This document shows, piece after piece, positions 23,442-34,427 of a DNA stretch of 64,000 bases (position 1 is its first letter; each line of letters starts with the position of its first letter). The stretch is taken from NCBI RefSeq assembly GCF_001411555.2, contig NC_049902.1, positions 12,591,888-12,655,887 on the forward strand, given 5' to 3'. The position numbers and the translations under genes were made by a program. The stretch is from Juglans regia. Lineage: Eukaryota; Streptophyta; Magnoliopsida; Fagales; Juglandaceae. The notes below the pieces were generated by a model that saw only the letters and a list, made by a program, of their open reading frames with translations, had not been told where the DNA came from and did no database searches.

Positions 23442-23625
23442 AGATGTAATGTTATTGTTTTTTTTTTCTTTTTTTTTTTATAGAAAATCAATTTCATCAA
23501 AGATAAACAAAGATTATAGACATTTATCAAGTCAAAGAGCTTGGGAAAGAAAGTCTGGAATATAATCTTCCCACATTTCAACATTCTCAACATTCCAAGC
23601 ATGTCTTGCAAGACAATGTGCTACT

Positions 23626-25252
23626 TAGGGCTGCAACCCGTGTAGAAATTATCGGGTTTGGGGCCGATCCGACCCAACAAAACCACAAAAAGGTGCCAAA
23701 CCAGCCCGATCCGACCCGAATGACTCGGGCTGGTTTCGGGTCAGGTCGGCCCATCTTTTTTTTTTTTTTAACATTCTAGAATTCCATATTCTTTCATCTT
23801 ATCGACATAATAGGAGTTAGATATGTACAAAAACTACTTATCAAAAAACTATATAACTTCCACTTCTAAATTATAAAATATCAAGACTTTTACAAAGATG
23901 ATCAATAATCGTAAAAAACAAAAAAAAACAAAAACAAAAATTATGGATCAATTACAACTTAATCCATTCAGACCCATCAATGAAGCTGAAATAAAAGGCT
24001 TGGCTTCCTCATCAGTAAGTTCCCTGGACCATGACACTCTCCCTGCAAAAGCTAGCTCCTGGTCCTGTGCGCTTGTGCTGCCCCCCATAAAACACAGTCC
24101 TGCATTCACACCAGAAGACCCACAACACATAAAAACCAGCATATGCATCCATATGGGAGTTTTGAGCAACCAAACATTCTAATAATACTAAAGGAACATG
24201 ACCTGCGCTACTAGGGGAGAAAATTCTTTTGTTGCAAGTAGGCAACCATACAATATAAAGAACAATCAACAATTGAGAGTGAAATTCATACCTTTAAGTT
24301 GACATCTGATATTGGTGGAGAAAAATCCTTTGAAATAGCAGATTTGAAGTCTTCAAATACCCATGTAGATGACAGCAGGATCTAAAGATTAACCTGAATA
24401 TTATTTACCTAATAAAATATCACCCATAACAACAACAAAATGATACATCATACCTTTCCCAACTTCACTGCATCTTTTATTCGACTTTTGTCCTCATGAT
24501 ACCGTAAATAAATAAATAAAATCTTAGTGATGAGTAACAATCTATTGAAAATAAGAACAATAAATTGTACCCATATCCACACTTCTACCCCCGCAAAGCA
24601 AAATAACCTAGAAAGCTCAAAAAAAAAAAAAAATGGTAACTACTAAGCCAAAATACAATCTGGGTCTCTCTGTACAGATATCGAAGACATTGAAGAAGCT
24701 TAGATCATCCCCAAACAAAAGAATATACACGAATTTTGATCTGATGAGCCAAAATCTGATAAGGAAACATAGAGATTCCGCATGATTTCGCGTAAAGGAG
24801 ACATTTCACCCCAGCCACCCAGAGAAAATAGCAATCGGCCCATTTTTTCCCATTTTTGTGCTTGCAATCGGCCCCAAAGAAAAATAGCAACTCTCCCAAA
24901 TGGCAAATATCATCAATGAAACGTTCGAGAGAGACAATGACTCAGAATGAAACATGGAGACAAGTTAGATCTGAGAGAGAGAGAGATTACCGATGGCAAG
25001 GTGTTGGTGGTGCTCAACGTGAAGACTAACGGACTGAAATGAAGTGGAGAAAAGCTTAAGAGGCCGACAGTGGTTAGGGTTTCGCAGTGGGGAGAAGAGA
25101 TTCACAGAGGTTTCGATGGTTTCACGGTTTCGACGGGTTCCCCATCTCTAAACCCGATATTAAACTTTGACCCGATGAACCCGTCTTTATTCTGGTTGGA
25201 CAAATCAGGTGTTTCGGACGGTGCGGGCCAAAGCCTTTTATGCACAGGCCTA
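23626..25252. mobile_element. hAT-type non-autonomous element 'L' carrying PRP40 exons
   Basis: Ends are TAGGGCTGCA (left) and TAGGCCTGTGCA (right, reverse complement), an imperfect inverted repeat. Perfect 8-bp duplications GTGCTACT lie at 23618-23625 and 25253-25260, inside the LINE M frame. Subterminal DNA is rich in 'gacccgaa' motifs, as in plant hAT MITEs. The interior has gene-like sequence on the minus strand, including two PRP40 exons with their intron, a long CT-rich 5'-UTR-like segment (24960-25060) and poly(T) runs. No transposase is present. It fits the Pack-type class: a non-autonomous DNA transposon that has captured host gene DNA. Confidence 0.85.
24292..24501 (-). pseudogene. 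Captured PRP40-like gene fragment (two exons, one intron)
   Basis: Exon 1 (24501-24454) encodes YHEDKSRIKDAVKLGK. It is followed by a GT...AG intron of 72 bases (24453-24382) and exon 2 (24381-24292), 30 codons containing STWVFEDFKSAISKDF and PPISDVNLK, again followed by GT. The sequence matches the FF-domain region of plant pre-mRNA-processing protein 40, a U1 snRNP/splicing scaffold. Both exons are still open. The retained intron shows capture at the DNA level, not via mRNA. It is a fragment without start, stop or promoter of its own. Identification rests on memory of the family. Confidence 0.72.
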
Positions 25253-25348
25253 GTGCTACTGAGTTACCCTCTCTAAACACGAGAGGGTAGATGTAGTAGT
25301 AGATGTACTGTTGTTAATACGAAAGTAATGTGCTGAAATTCCAAAACT

Positions 25349-25566
25349 GGCAGGTTTGGGACAAAACACAAAACACAAAATTCACATCTCATCTCATTTC
25401 ATCATTATACATTTTTCAAATCTCCATATAAAATATAATAAACTATTCAATTTTTTCAAATCCCAATACACCTTTTTCAAATCCCAAAACAATAATAATA
25501 TTAAAACATAATATTTTAAACTTCAAAACAAAACACAAAATTCTCATCTCACCCCCCAAACTTGCC
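25349..25566. mobile_element. MITE 'P' (218 bp)
   Basis: Terminal inverted repeats GGCAGGTTTGGG / GGCAAGTTTGGG (11 of 12) are flanked by CAAAACT and TAAAACT (6 of 7). The interior is the AT-rich 'tctcatctcatttcatc ... tttttcaaatccc' style of MITE. A remnant in similar style lies at 60841-60945. Confidence 0.75.
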
Positions 25567-25994
25567 TAAAACTTCCCATCCAAATGTGACAGTTTCCTCA
25601 TTTTACCTAAACAAGTAGGTTCTGAAAACTTTGAAATAAAAGCCCAACAACCGAATGAATCACAAATGAATCATATTAGTAGATACTATATATTTTACTT
25701 TGGGCCCAACAAATAAAATAGAGTGGGAAATAGTTTTAGTAGGCTTTAGTTGGTTGGGATTTTTATTAATTGAGCTAGCAACAGATGTAAACAAGCTTTG
25801 AGCCCGAAAGTAATATGTTATTGAAAAGATGAATGGAACATGTTAAGAGTCTTGTACTGGTAAGTCAAGGTAAATTCGTTGGTCAGCCTGTGGATACTAG
25901 GAAGTTTTAAGGGTGATCCTGGTGATGTTTTCTTGAATTCTTAATTTGTCTATTCTCTTGAAGATAGGATATATTTGTTCAACCTTTTGAGCCA
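25567..25994. other. Spacer without recognised features
   Basis: AT-rich DNA between MITE P and the pararetroviral fragment. No coding or repeat signal stands out. Part may be pararetroviral leader, but nothing shows it. Confidence 0.4.
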
Positions 25995-26109
25995 ATGAAT
26001 TTCTTTTCTAGAACGGATTCAACTAGATCTTATGCTAGTATACCTATAGAACCAGATTATATTAATCAAGAAAATTATAATATACCAAACATAGAAAGAA
26101 ATTTATAAG

Positions 26110-26778
26110 ATTGGAAAATACCTCATGTTCGGAAAGACCAAATTTATAAAGAGTCTACTTTTTCTTCTAAATTATCATTTCTTACAAATTATTTAATTAA
26201 AACTGTGGAAAAAACTATGAGTTTAAACAATGATTATGAATCAATACAGTTATTAACCAAAGAAGCTATTAAACAACATATTGAACAAAAATATTTTTTT
26301 TATGCATATTGGATTAGTTCAAGTGGTTGTTAAGCCACTTACAAGAAATGTATTAAATGCTTCTGTACTACTTTGCCTAAGAGATGGACGACATTATAAG
26401 TTTCATGACTTATTACTTGGTATGGTAGAATCAAGTATGTACCAAGGTCCAGTTTATTTTAATTGTTATCCTAATTATTATTTTTCTTTATATGATATTA
26501 GTATTCTACATGCTTTATTATTAAATATTAAAACTAGTGGCTATCATATGATGAAAGGATCGCACCATTTAACTGTAGTTTATCGGATTCATTATAAACT
26601 TATGAAAACTGCATTAGAACCACATGCTTTAATTACTAGCCCTAAAGGCTACACATTATATTATTACAATCTAGTACAACAAATTCGAGGATACAAATTC
26701 CCAAGCAGATTAATTGGAATTAGATTAATCTTCCTAATGAATGCAAATTACATAATACAACCCCTTTATCTAAAATAG
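26110..26778 (+). pseudogene. Caulimovirid movement-protein-like region, broken
   Basis: Two frames cover it. The first (about 26110-26300) is Lys-rich and ends before the core. The second (26281-26778) has GLVQVVVKPLTRN, SVLLCLRDGRHYKFHD, LLGMVESSMYQGPVYFNC and later VYRIHYKLMKT. This is the 30K-type core of caulimovirid movement proteins, which enlarge plasmodesmata for cell-to-cell spread. A frameshift near 26300 and a stop at 26777 break it. The fragment is described only and cannot be expressed as it stands. Confidence 0.75.
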
Positions 26779-27546
26779 AAAATAATGCTATTAATGATTT
26801 AGAATATATTGATAAAGAAATCGGATGGATCAGTCCAAATATCTTTCCAACCTTTTAGAAGATCATTTCTCATTTTTCTATACCTGCACCTTCTAGTTAA
26901 TCGACACCTAGATTTGTTTTCCCTCCAATTTTTCAAAATAAATTCAGAAATTTGGATACCCAATTTAGGGGAGTTATTCCTGGAAATATTATAGATACAC
27001 TTGTTTATACTATTAATACTAACATACCATCGACCTCACATACACTTGAGCAAAATAGAGAATCATTTTCCCCAACATATTCACAAATAGTTAGAGATGA
27101 TACATAAATATGCACTCTTAACAAAGAAGATTTTAAAATTAATAAAGATTATCTTAAACAATATTATATAGAAAGAGATTATATCCAAAGAAAATATTAT
27201 GAATATCTAGAAGAAGTAGAGATTATATCAACTATAAATAGAACTAATAATTAATGGATTGAATAGGATAATGATCAAATAGTTTATGATAAGTATTCTC
27301 CTTTCGAAACAATTCAATATAGTCAAAGAGGAAACTAGATATTAGCCTCACAATTAAAAGAACATAATTCTGTAATAGATACAAAAAAACTCTAATAATA
27401 TTATTCAACAAAATAAGTATACTAGTTTATATTTGCAAACCATCAGTAAACAATTAGAAAGGACTGAAAATCAAATTTCTCCCATTAACTCTAATATAAA
27501 GGAAGCAAGTAAACACCCTTATTGATACCTCATGAAATTCCAACCC
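26779..27546 (+). pseudogene. Caulimovirid polyprotein linker region, decayed
   Basis: Stop-interrupted plus-strand coding remains continue from the movement-protein region. Composition is Lys/Glu/Asn/Tyr-rich (for example IERDYIQRKYYEYLEE at about 27165-27215). At least six stops are visible. Confidence 0.55.
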
Positions 27547-27937
27547 ATCTAAAAACAAATTTTTCGTGAGGGTAATATGGTGGCGGATTGGTTAGCCAAG
27601 GAAGGCGCCTTAGGTGCCGATTTGGCTTTTTCTAATGATTGTGTTTTGCCGCGGACTCTTCGGGGCTTGCTCCGTTTGGATTTCTTAGGCCTTCCATCTT
27701 TAAGAGTTTAGTTTTTATTCTGGTTTTTGTGTTTATTGTTTAATAGTCAATAAATAAGTTTGTCCTAGATTTGCTATTCTTGGTTGTGGGCCTGATGGGT
27801 TTTCTCATGGTCCTTTCTTATCACCATGGTATTTTTCCGCCATAAGTGATGGCATTATTAATAAATTTGGAATATGTCACTATTGGACATGTGACTTCCT
27901 GCTCTTTAAAAAAAAAAAATCTAAAAACTAATTTTTC
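27547..27937 (+). mobile_element. 5'-truncated LINE 'S' inside the caulimovirid fragment
   Basis: The insertion (27566-27918) starts in the RNase H tail (EGNMVADWLAKEGALGADL, then LPRTLRGLLRLDFLGLPS and stop), has a 3' UTR of about 200 bases and ends in A(12). The target duplication is 19 bases, ATCTAAAAACAAATTTTTC (27547-27565) and ATCTAAAAACTAATTTTTC (27919-27937), with one mismatch. The RNase H tail resembles LINE-1 at 470-652. The low divergence between the two duplicates makes it fairly young compared with the decayed virus sequence. Confidence 0.92.
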
Positions 27938-28440
27938 CAAAAAAAAATGACTTATTAGAACAAATCTCTAAAAAATTAGAAAAATTGAATATTACTAATA
28001 TTGCTTCTATTTCTGAAAAACAATCTCATATTAATGTATTAAGTAAAACAGATACTCCCATTGAATTATCTGATTTAGACATAAGTAATATTGAAGATCA
28101 ATTTAAAAATTTAGATCTCCATATTAAGAAGATTAGAGGAGATCATGTTAATGAATATTCTGTTAGAAATTCTAAACATCATGTTTCTATTACTCAAAAT
28201 TGGTATCCTAGGCCAACTCCGCATGATATACAATTCGAAGAAAGAGAACGTATAGTACGATCTAGTTTCTCACCAGATATACTGTATGAATGGAATATCG
28301 ATGAATTATCTAAATATTAAATATTAAATTATTTTCAAGAAATAATTATGGTAGCTTATTAAAGAAGCTATTACTCATATTGGCTAAATTTTAACTAGAG
28401 ATGCATATTGATGCTTTTACATAATTTAGTTGCTACATTA
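27938..28440 (+). pseudogene. Caulimovirid coat-protein-like N-terminal region
   Basis: The frame resumes after the LINE and stays open to 28320 (111 codons from 27985). It contains QNWYPRPTPHDIQFEER and YEWNIDELSKY, a motif pair that in Petuvirus/Florendovirus-like polyproteins precedes the coat protein. A stop at 28318 and decayed continuation to about 28440 follow. The zinc knuckle and the rest of the coat protein are absent. Confidence 0.62.
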
Positions 28441-28681
28441 AATTATATAAAAGATTAGTTAAATTATTAAAGTAATATTTTTTATTTTACATATCCAACG
28501 TTCACAATTTTTTAAACCAACCAATTATATTTGTTATTCTATGCAACGATCATTTTCATCCAACTGTCAGTTTTTATAGTCATTTTCATCATGTCGTCAA
28601 GAACATGGGTAGAATAGTTTCAAATTCATAAAACATGTCAAGATAAATAAAAATAAACAAGCACACAAAACTTTATCCGTT

Positions 28682-29255
28682 TGTAAGGAATAAAGTTGAC
28701 TGGATCAAGCCCATTGATAAGCTATCATTAATAATAAGGGAAAGAGATAAGATAAGGAAAAGATAAGTAAAAAAAGGTTGACTCAGATACAAAAAGGTAA
28801 AAGCAACATAAAGCAAGTAGGACACATCTACTCCAAGGAATGAAATATACGTCTATAAAAGAAAGAGATCTCTACAAATCTATGGACTCTCTATGACTTT
28901 TCTAGGCATGACCACTATGCACAATGACTCAAAATACTGTTCTCTCAAGGGAGGCATCATCTTCAATCTCCCGAAACCTAAATTCCTCTTGCGTATTGAG
29001 AGATATGTGAGGCTATGAGAGACTATATAATGGCCTATTATAGTGGATTTCGCCCCCAAATAACCATGAATGTACAGTTTACACCGAACCACGTAAATAT
29101 CTGTGTCTCTCTCTATTTATTTTTTATTTGCTTATTTCCTATTTATTTTTATGGATGAACGCTAAGAATACCGTATCGATGCCTGAATCACCATCGTGGA
29201 TGAGGGATGATTCTTCCTACCTGTCCAACCTATTGTGCAAATTTATGCATTAACG
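28682..29255 (+). repeat. 5' LTR of element K (574 bp)
   Basis: Begins TGTAAGGAATAAAGTTGAC and ends GCATTAACG. The 3' LTR ends GCATTAACA, so the last base is mutated here. It contains a TATA-like CTATAAAAGAAAG at about 28853, matched by CTATAAAAGGAAA at about 35943 in the other LTR; this is the best promoter candidate in the element. Confidence 0.82.
28850..28862 (+). promoter_or_regulatory. TATA-like box of LTR K
   Basis: CTATAAAAG is conserved at the same relative position in both LTRs of K (also about 35943), with a downstream CT/TCTACAAATC start-like region. Confidence 0.5.
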
Positions 29256-29257
29256 GT

Positions 29258-29274
29258 TGGTGTCGTTTGTGGGA
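29258..29274 (+). other. Primer-binding site of element K
   Basis: TGGTGTCGTTTGTGGGA lies two bases after the LTR end. Plant gypsy elements often have TGGCGCCGTCTGTGGGAA-type sites here; this is a decayed form. Confidence 0.65.
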
Positions 29275-29444
29275 TTGACTTATTCTCTACACCGAAAGTG
29301 GAAGAATGATAATTCCCTGACTCATGAGATCGTCTTCAAAGAAGCAGATAGGATCTACTCACCCTTGCTATTTTCTTTTATTTACTTTCTTAATATTGCA
29401 GTGGGGAAAAGAAAAGAGAATCTAGGGGGTGGATCACGTGCAGG

Positions 29445-29540
29445 AAGAACTGTGCACATGCAGCATGCATTGTGCAGGTGCAGCTTGCACCATGCACTGT
29501 GCACGTGAAGCATGCATGGCACATCCCATGCACAGGGTAC
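29445..29540 (+). repeat. CATGCA/GTGCAC-rich cluster
   Basis: Repeated GTGCACATGCAGCATGCATT-like phrases: GCATGC, CATGCA and GTGCAC occur many times in under 100 bases. CATGCA is the plant RY (B3 protein) motif, so it could act as a regulatory cluster in the transcribed leader of K. Function is not shown. Confidence 0.45.
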
Positions 29541-30748
29541 GTAGGATCACACCGTTGATGCAGTGTGAAGCCGGCTACCCAGCAGGGAAATGCGCATGCT
29601 GGTCCCTTGTCGCAACAAGGCACCGAGCATAGTGCAGGCGGAGGGTGCACACTGTTGTGCATCCAGAGGATCACCAAGCCCAACGCTCTTAAGCCGGTAT
29701 AATTGTCACCAGCCACCACCTAAACCACTAGCACTTTCCATCACTAGCCACCACCTAAACCGCCAGTGCTTTCTGTCACCAGCTTGGTGGTCCTAGACCG
29801 AAGTCACCTCCCACTCCCGACATTGTAGAACTAAGGAAGGCACTTCGCCAGTGGCAACAAAGAAATGCCGGCAAGCGCAAGAGCTGCCATGGGAGACTAC
29901 CAATGACGGGCTTTGCCACTGGTGATGGAGCCATAGAACACAGTGGGTAGAAAACTAGGCACACCCCCATGGCGTCGCAGGGTGTCCAATACGCTCGGCT
30001 TTGGTCTGTCGGCGTTTTCCACAGCCATCATCATGGCATTCTAGGACGCACGGAGAGCTCAAAACTATCCCCACGCATGCATTGTGCAAGTAGCAACATG
30101 ACACTAGATGTAGCCATAAAGACTCCTCCGCACCACCAACTCCCCGTGAGCATGTCAGCAGTGTCATAGGAGCATATTCTACAAACATGGAGCTCAAAAA
30201 TCGCCTACAGTGTTGTCTGCCACGACCTTAACCTTCGACACTTTATGTCGTTGTCATGGTCATCCTCGCTTCCAAAACCAAGGTTACCGTAGAGTTCCCC
30301 ACTCTCGCCACCTTTGCTCGCCTAACGTGTAGCACCTCATGGCAGGCAACAACTCACTAGCGTCTGGCCACCCTTCAATCCCATCGAGTTTGCTCGCCAT
30401 CCCTCAGCCTCATTGGGTTTGCTCACCCACAAGATTATTTCCTCCCATGACAAGTTGCTCGCCTAGTAAGTTGCTTGTTGCACACGTCGCATGGCACCCA
30501 AGTCACACACAAACGAAATACGAAGTTGGTGGGCAATAACTTGCTAACCCACCAGAAAACAGTCACAGGCATGGTGCCCACTGCAAGTGCCACCAGACTT
30601 GACCGATAGCTGTGGGCCCTGTTCCCACCGGTCCTACCTCAAAGTGAATTTTGCTCGGCGATACAGTTCAATAGCCGAAAAAAAAAGAGAGAAGAGATTT
30701 GAGCTACCTGACTCAGAATTGTACGAGCCTCCAAGAGAGTGAATTAAC

Positions 30749-30920
30749 AAAAATCATTCAGAAACGAACAATCTCCATTGATACAAAAATGCTCAAGGAT
30801 GGACAACTCCCTTGTGCAAAAAGCATTTGCAAATGAACCATGTCCATCGCTACAAAAATCCTTAAAGACGGAAGACTTCCCCCATGCAAAAATCATTCGA
30901 TAGCGAACAATCTCACTCAA
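30749..30920 (+). repeat. 69-70-bp tandem repeat, 2.4 copies
   Basis: Units start at 30749, 30818 and 30888 with AAAAAKCATTYG and continue with GAACMATSTC...TACAAAAATSCT. Copies are about 75 percent alike. Tandem repeats near the 3' end of the internal region are usual in Tat/Ogre-type elements. Confidence 0.75.
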
Positions 30921-31384
30921 GGAAGAGTTCAAAACAATAGCTTATTTAGCCCTAGTTTGAATTTTATTTTCATTAACAAATTTGGTTTTTGGTGGTTTTC
31001 CCCACAAAATTCCTCAGGATTCTGAAAGAATCTCAATGGATGAATGAGCGGGAATGCACTTTACTCATTAGTCTTAACCAAAGAGAATACACAATGGCAA
31101 TCAACCATCGCCAAGCAAAAAGTTTGGAAGCCATCCACATGGCTTGGAGCATTAGCTGTAGGGTCGCTCTCAAACACCCATTGGGCACTTCAACCCCTTA
31201 TCTTCATCAAAACAGAGGCACACGCTGAGCGACAACACTCTCCCCAAGCTACAAAAGTATTGCCCTCGAGCCTCACTTAGGAGTAACTGGAATAGACGTT
31301 ACGCGACTTGGCTCAGGTTTTCAAACCTCAAACTTGTGATTTAAATTACACTAACATATTTGGTTTTTGGTGAAAACCACTCAG

Positions 31385-31560
31385 GGCGATCGAGTATGTC
31401 TCTCTCCACAGCAGAGTGATCAGGCTCTACCTCCCACCATGGCAAAGCGGTCGAGTACCATTCTAGCTAAAGCAATACGGTCAAGCATCTCTCCCACTAG
31501 GTTTAAACACACTCGAGCAATCGGGCTAGCCTCCCTTAATGCGGTCAAGCACCTTTGGGA
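31385..31560 (+). repeat. Degenerate 30-55-bp tandem repeat with a GCGGTCGAG core
   Basis: The core GCGATCGAG / GTGATCAGG / GCGGTCGAG / ACGGTCAAG / GCGGTCAAG recurs with CTCTC or CCTCCC and 'agcaa' phrases between. Spacing is irregular. Confidence 0.6.
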
Positions 31561-32046
31561 ACAAGTCGATGGGCTCGACAACTGTCTAAGATAGACCCAG
31601 GGGGTTGATAGGCTTCTTGACCACTTAGCTCAGGTTACAACAAACAAACTCTAATCTCAACACCAAAATTGAAATGTCAACAAAAAATCACCTCAAAGGA
31701 TGAAAAATCCACTACTGCCAACAAAAGAAAAAATGATTAGGGAAATATGCACTCTTTGTTAAAGGTAAGTAGTCACCTGCAATCATCAGTACACTCATTT
31801 ATCATGCCAACGTTCTTACAAATAAACATCCTAGAGGCTTATTCTCGAAGGCCCTTAATACAAATTTCACGGATTCTCCTCGAGGACCACTCACGGGGAT
31901 TTCCATTGCATCACACAACAATTGAAAACTAGGGACAAGTTCCCAAAATATTTCTACGATTTTCTAGACTATCTCTATCACGGCTTAATTTGAAAATTCT
32001 CAATGCCATCTTATTGAGCAAATCAACTTTAAAAATCAAGGGCATC

Positions 32047-32204
32047 TGTTAGGGATAAAATTGACTAGGTCCAACCCATTAAAACCTATCACTAATAATA
32101 AGGAAAGAGATAAAACAAAGAGATAAGGAAAGGATGAGATAAGATGAAAGAGATTGACTAAAATACAAAAAGGTAAAAGCGACATAAGGCAAGTAGGACA
32201 CAAC
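32047..32204 (+). repeat. 3' LTR of element K, left part
   Basis: Starts TGTTAGGGATAAAATTGAC and matches 28682-28835. It is interrupted at ACAAC by LTR B. Confidence 0.82.
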
Positions 32205-33378
32205 TGTAACACTCGAACCCTACTACGTAGGTCTTGCGTCATCTATTAAAATATTTTTTAAGTTAAATATTTTGAGATAAAGACTTTTATTATTTATTAT
32301 ATTATTTTAAGATGGGTGTGCTTCTTTTTTTAAATGGGTCACTAAATAATTCAAGGGTGTGATTTTTATGACCTTGCAATATTTCCTTGCAATATTTCCT
32401 TGCAATCCCTTTAATTTTATTTACCCAAGAAATGGTCCAAATTCTTTTAATCTCTACCGTCCGTTCCTTAACTCATGGGACAAGTTGAGTTGAAATTATT
32501 GACTTTCTCCCTCTACACGAAACTTCCTCAAGAAGCCGAGTTAATCCTCTTACTCGTAGCTTCCTTCAGAAGCTAATCAAATATCATTTCCTTCTCCAAT
32601 ACGACAGCGTCTAAGGCAAGGCAAGTAATTCTTTTCTTCCTTTCCTTACACTGTCGGCTCTAAAGCCAACAAAAGAGAAGATTTTCCTCAGGCCTTCTTC
32701 CTTCACACGAGAGGCTTTCGGTTTCCACTCACCGTGCGATTTCTCTCACTCCTTCAAGCCGATCCCTCTCAATTCATAAACCCAAGCTTTCCATTGAAAA
32801 ATCCTCAAGGAAACCAACCCCGTAAGTAAATTCTATGGCTCTAATCTCTAGTTTGGAATCTTAGATTTATGAGTTTAACCTAGGGTTTTGTTTAAGGAAT
32901 TTTCTAGTTGTATTCCAGCCTTGAGATTTTGGATTTTTCTCTCCCTCTTCTCGTTGCTGTGTTTCCATGGCTTGAAAAGGGGATCAAATCAGGTGATGCT
33001 CTTTCCCTAAGATTTCTTGCGATTGAGTTTATTGCTAAGTAAATTTGTGTCTTGTATTTGGGAGTTTTTGGATTTCTGTGTTAGCCGAGCATCATGTGGT
33101 AGTCTCTAAACAAATTTCTCATTTTGTTTCCTCTATTAGCTACTCTAGTGGGTAGTAATCAAAAGCCCTGTTTTTCTGGTCAAAATTGAGTGTTTTGAGA
33201 TGGTTTTGCCGTGTGTTTCTTATCATTTGAGATGACATGTTGTCTGGTTTAATTTGGTTAGTCACAAGTGTTGATTAATTGATCTATTGTGTATATATGT
33301 ATATGAAGAAGCCGTGGGATAAGTCCTGTTTTGGTATGTTCCAGCTGTGTGTGTCTATGCTCTGTTTTATGGACCCAG

Positions 33379-33402
33379 CCGTGTGTGTGTGTGTGTGTGT
33401 GT
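33379..33402 (+). repeat. GT microsatellite
   Basis: About eleven GT units within LTR B. It falls in a diverged stretch rich in TGTGTGT and TTCTATTTTATGG. Confidence 0.85.
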
Positions 33403-34382
33403 TCTATTTTATGGTTCTAGTTGTGTGTGTATATGTTCTATGTTGGTGTGTGTTCCAGCCGTGTGTTCCAAGGTTGATTTTGTGGTTCCTTTCTTGTGTT
33501 ACCTTGAGTTAAGCCATGTTTTTAGCTATGCTTTTATTTGTTAAATTAATGGAGTTAAGGTTTATGATTTTTAAACATGCTTTTCTCAAGTTTATGGCCT
33601 AAGTAAGCCACTAAGAGTTTTAAACCTAAGCTAGTAAGCTTACCTTAGGAGTTCTAAACTTGCCAAGAGTTGTATCTCTTTATTAGTATTGTTTTCAAAA
33701 TATATATATATATATATGAAGCTTTCTTAAGTCTCTACGTCTCTAGTACTATTTAATTGGATGGTAGAGATTTGATCAAGTGAGGGATGTTTAAGACCAT
33801 GAAAACATTGAGAATTGCTAGCTGTCCATGTATTACATAAACTTGAAAATAGGTTCTGTTTTGGAAGCCTAAACCAGTCACTTTACCCTTGCTTAACTTT
33901 ACCCCTTTTTGTTTAACCAAAGATAAACTTTAGCATGAAAAACCATTGAAGAATAAATGACAAAAAATCAACTCTCTTATGAGCGTTACCTCTTGTTGGA
34001 TCTACCTTCCATATGATGATGCAAAATTGTTAAAATGCCATTCTTTATGAAAATTCCAGATTATATCACCTATTTGTTCCCTACCTTTTTCTTAAATAAA
34101 TCCCCACCATCCTATGCATTTTAACTAATGATTCCTACCTATTCCTTGTATAGAAAATAGTAGTCTTTAAAGAGGGACAGCGAGCAAGCCTCATACTTTC
34201 ATGGGTTCCTTAAATATTGTAATGAGGATACTAAGAGTTGACTTAGTGCCATGTATGTAGCTAAATGAGTTAAGGAATCCGCCTTAATTCCACTTAGAAT
34301 TTAAGTGAGCACGTATGGGTATTGGATAGTAAAGTCTTAAGTGAAATTAATATTAATATGTTTATTTCATTTCATTGAATAG

Positions 34383-34427
34383 GAGTTTATTTTCAAGACT
34401 CAAGGAACTTACTTGTAAAGCCACGAG
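34383..34427 (+). other. LTR B candidate internal exon (45 nt)
   Basis: AG before 34383 and GTAAGTAGC after 34427 bound a 45-base block. The equivalent blocks in A and C are 38 bases. The donor GAGGTAAGTAGCTATG is one of the best conserved sites of the family. Confidence 0.4.

Larger units (their letters stand above)
23458..25300 (-). mobile_element. 5'-truncated LINE 'M', split by hAT element L
   Basis: Poly(T) at 23458-23480 is followed by a minus-strand RNase H tail: REGNSVAHCLARHAW, then NVENVEMWEDYIPDFLSQAL and stop. The frame is cut at AGTAGCAC by element L (23626-25252) and resumes at 25261. The target duplication is AGATGTAATGTTATTG (23442-23457) against AGATGTACTGTTGTTA (25301-25316), 14 of 16 matching. 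Without L the insertion is only about 200 bases, a common size for truncated LINEs. Confidence 0.82.
25995..28440 (+). mobile_element. Endogenous caulimovirid (pararetrovirus) fragment, decayed
   Basis: AT-rich plus-strand coding remains begin at the ATG of 25995, pass through a movement-protein region, then a coiled, Lys/Glu/Asn-rich linker, then the start of a coat-protein-like region (about 28150-28400). This is the order of a Petuvirus- or Florendovirus-like polyprotein. Reverse transcriptase, protease and RNase H are absent, so only the 5' coding half is present. There are many stops and frameshifts, and a LINE tail splits it at 27566-27918. Plant pararetroviruses do not need to integrate; such copies arise by illegitimate recombination and are usually inert. 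Confidence 0.78.
29256..32046 (+). other. Internal region of element K, non-coding
   Basis: It shows only short, unrelated open frames on both strands. Parts are GC-rich and full of CATGCA (29440-29540) or of GCTCGCC/CCTCA phrases (30200-30560). Two tandem-repeat blocks follow (30749-30920 and 31385-31560). I cannot recognise gag, and nothing resembles pol. Confidence 0.6.

Noticed and set aside
29390..30200. Several 60-109-codon Cys/His-rich ORFs on both strands
   Set aside because: They follow from the CATGCA/TGCACC repeats and GC-rich filler in element K; the Cys and His codons come from TGC and CAT words, not from a zinc domain.
30749..31560. Regularly spaced repeats resembling an array
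   Set aside because: Repeats are contiguous and degenerate, without unique spacers, in a plant retroelement; not a CRISPR array.
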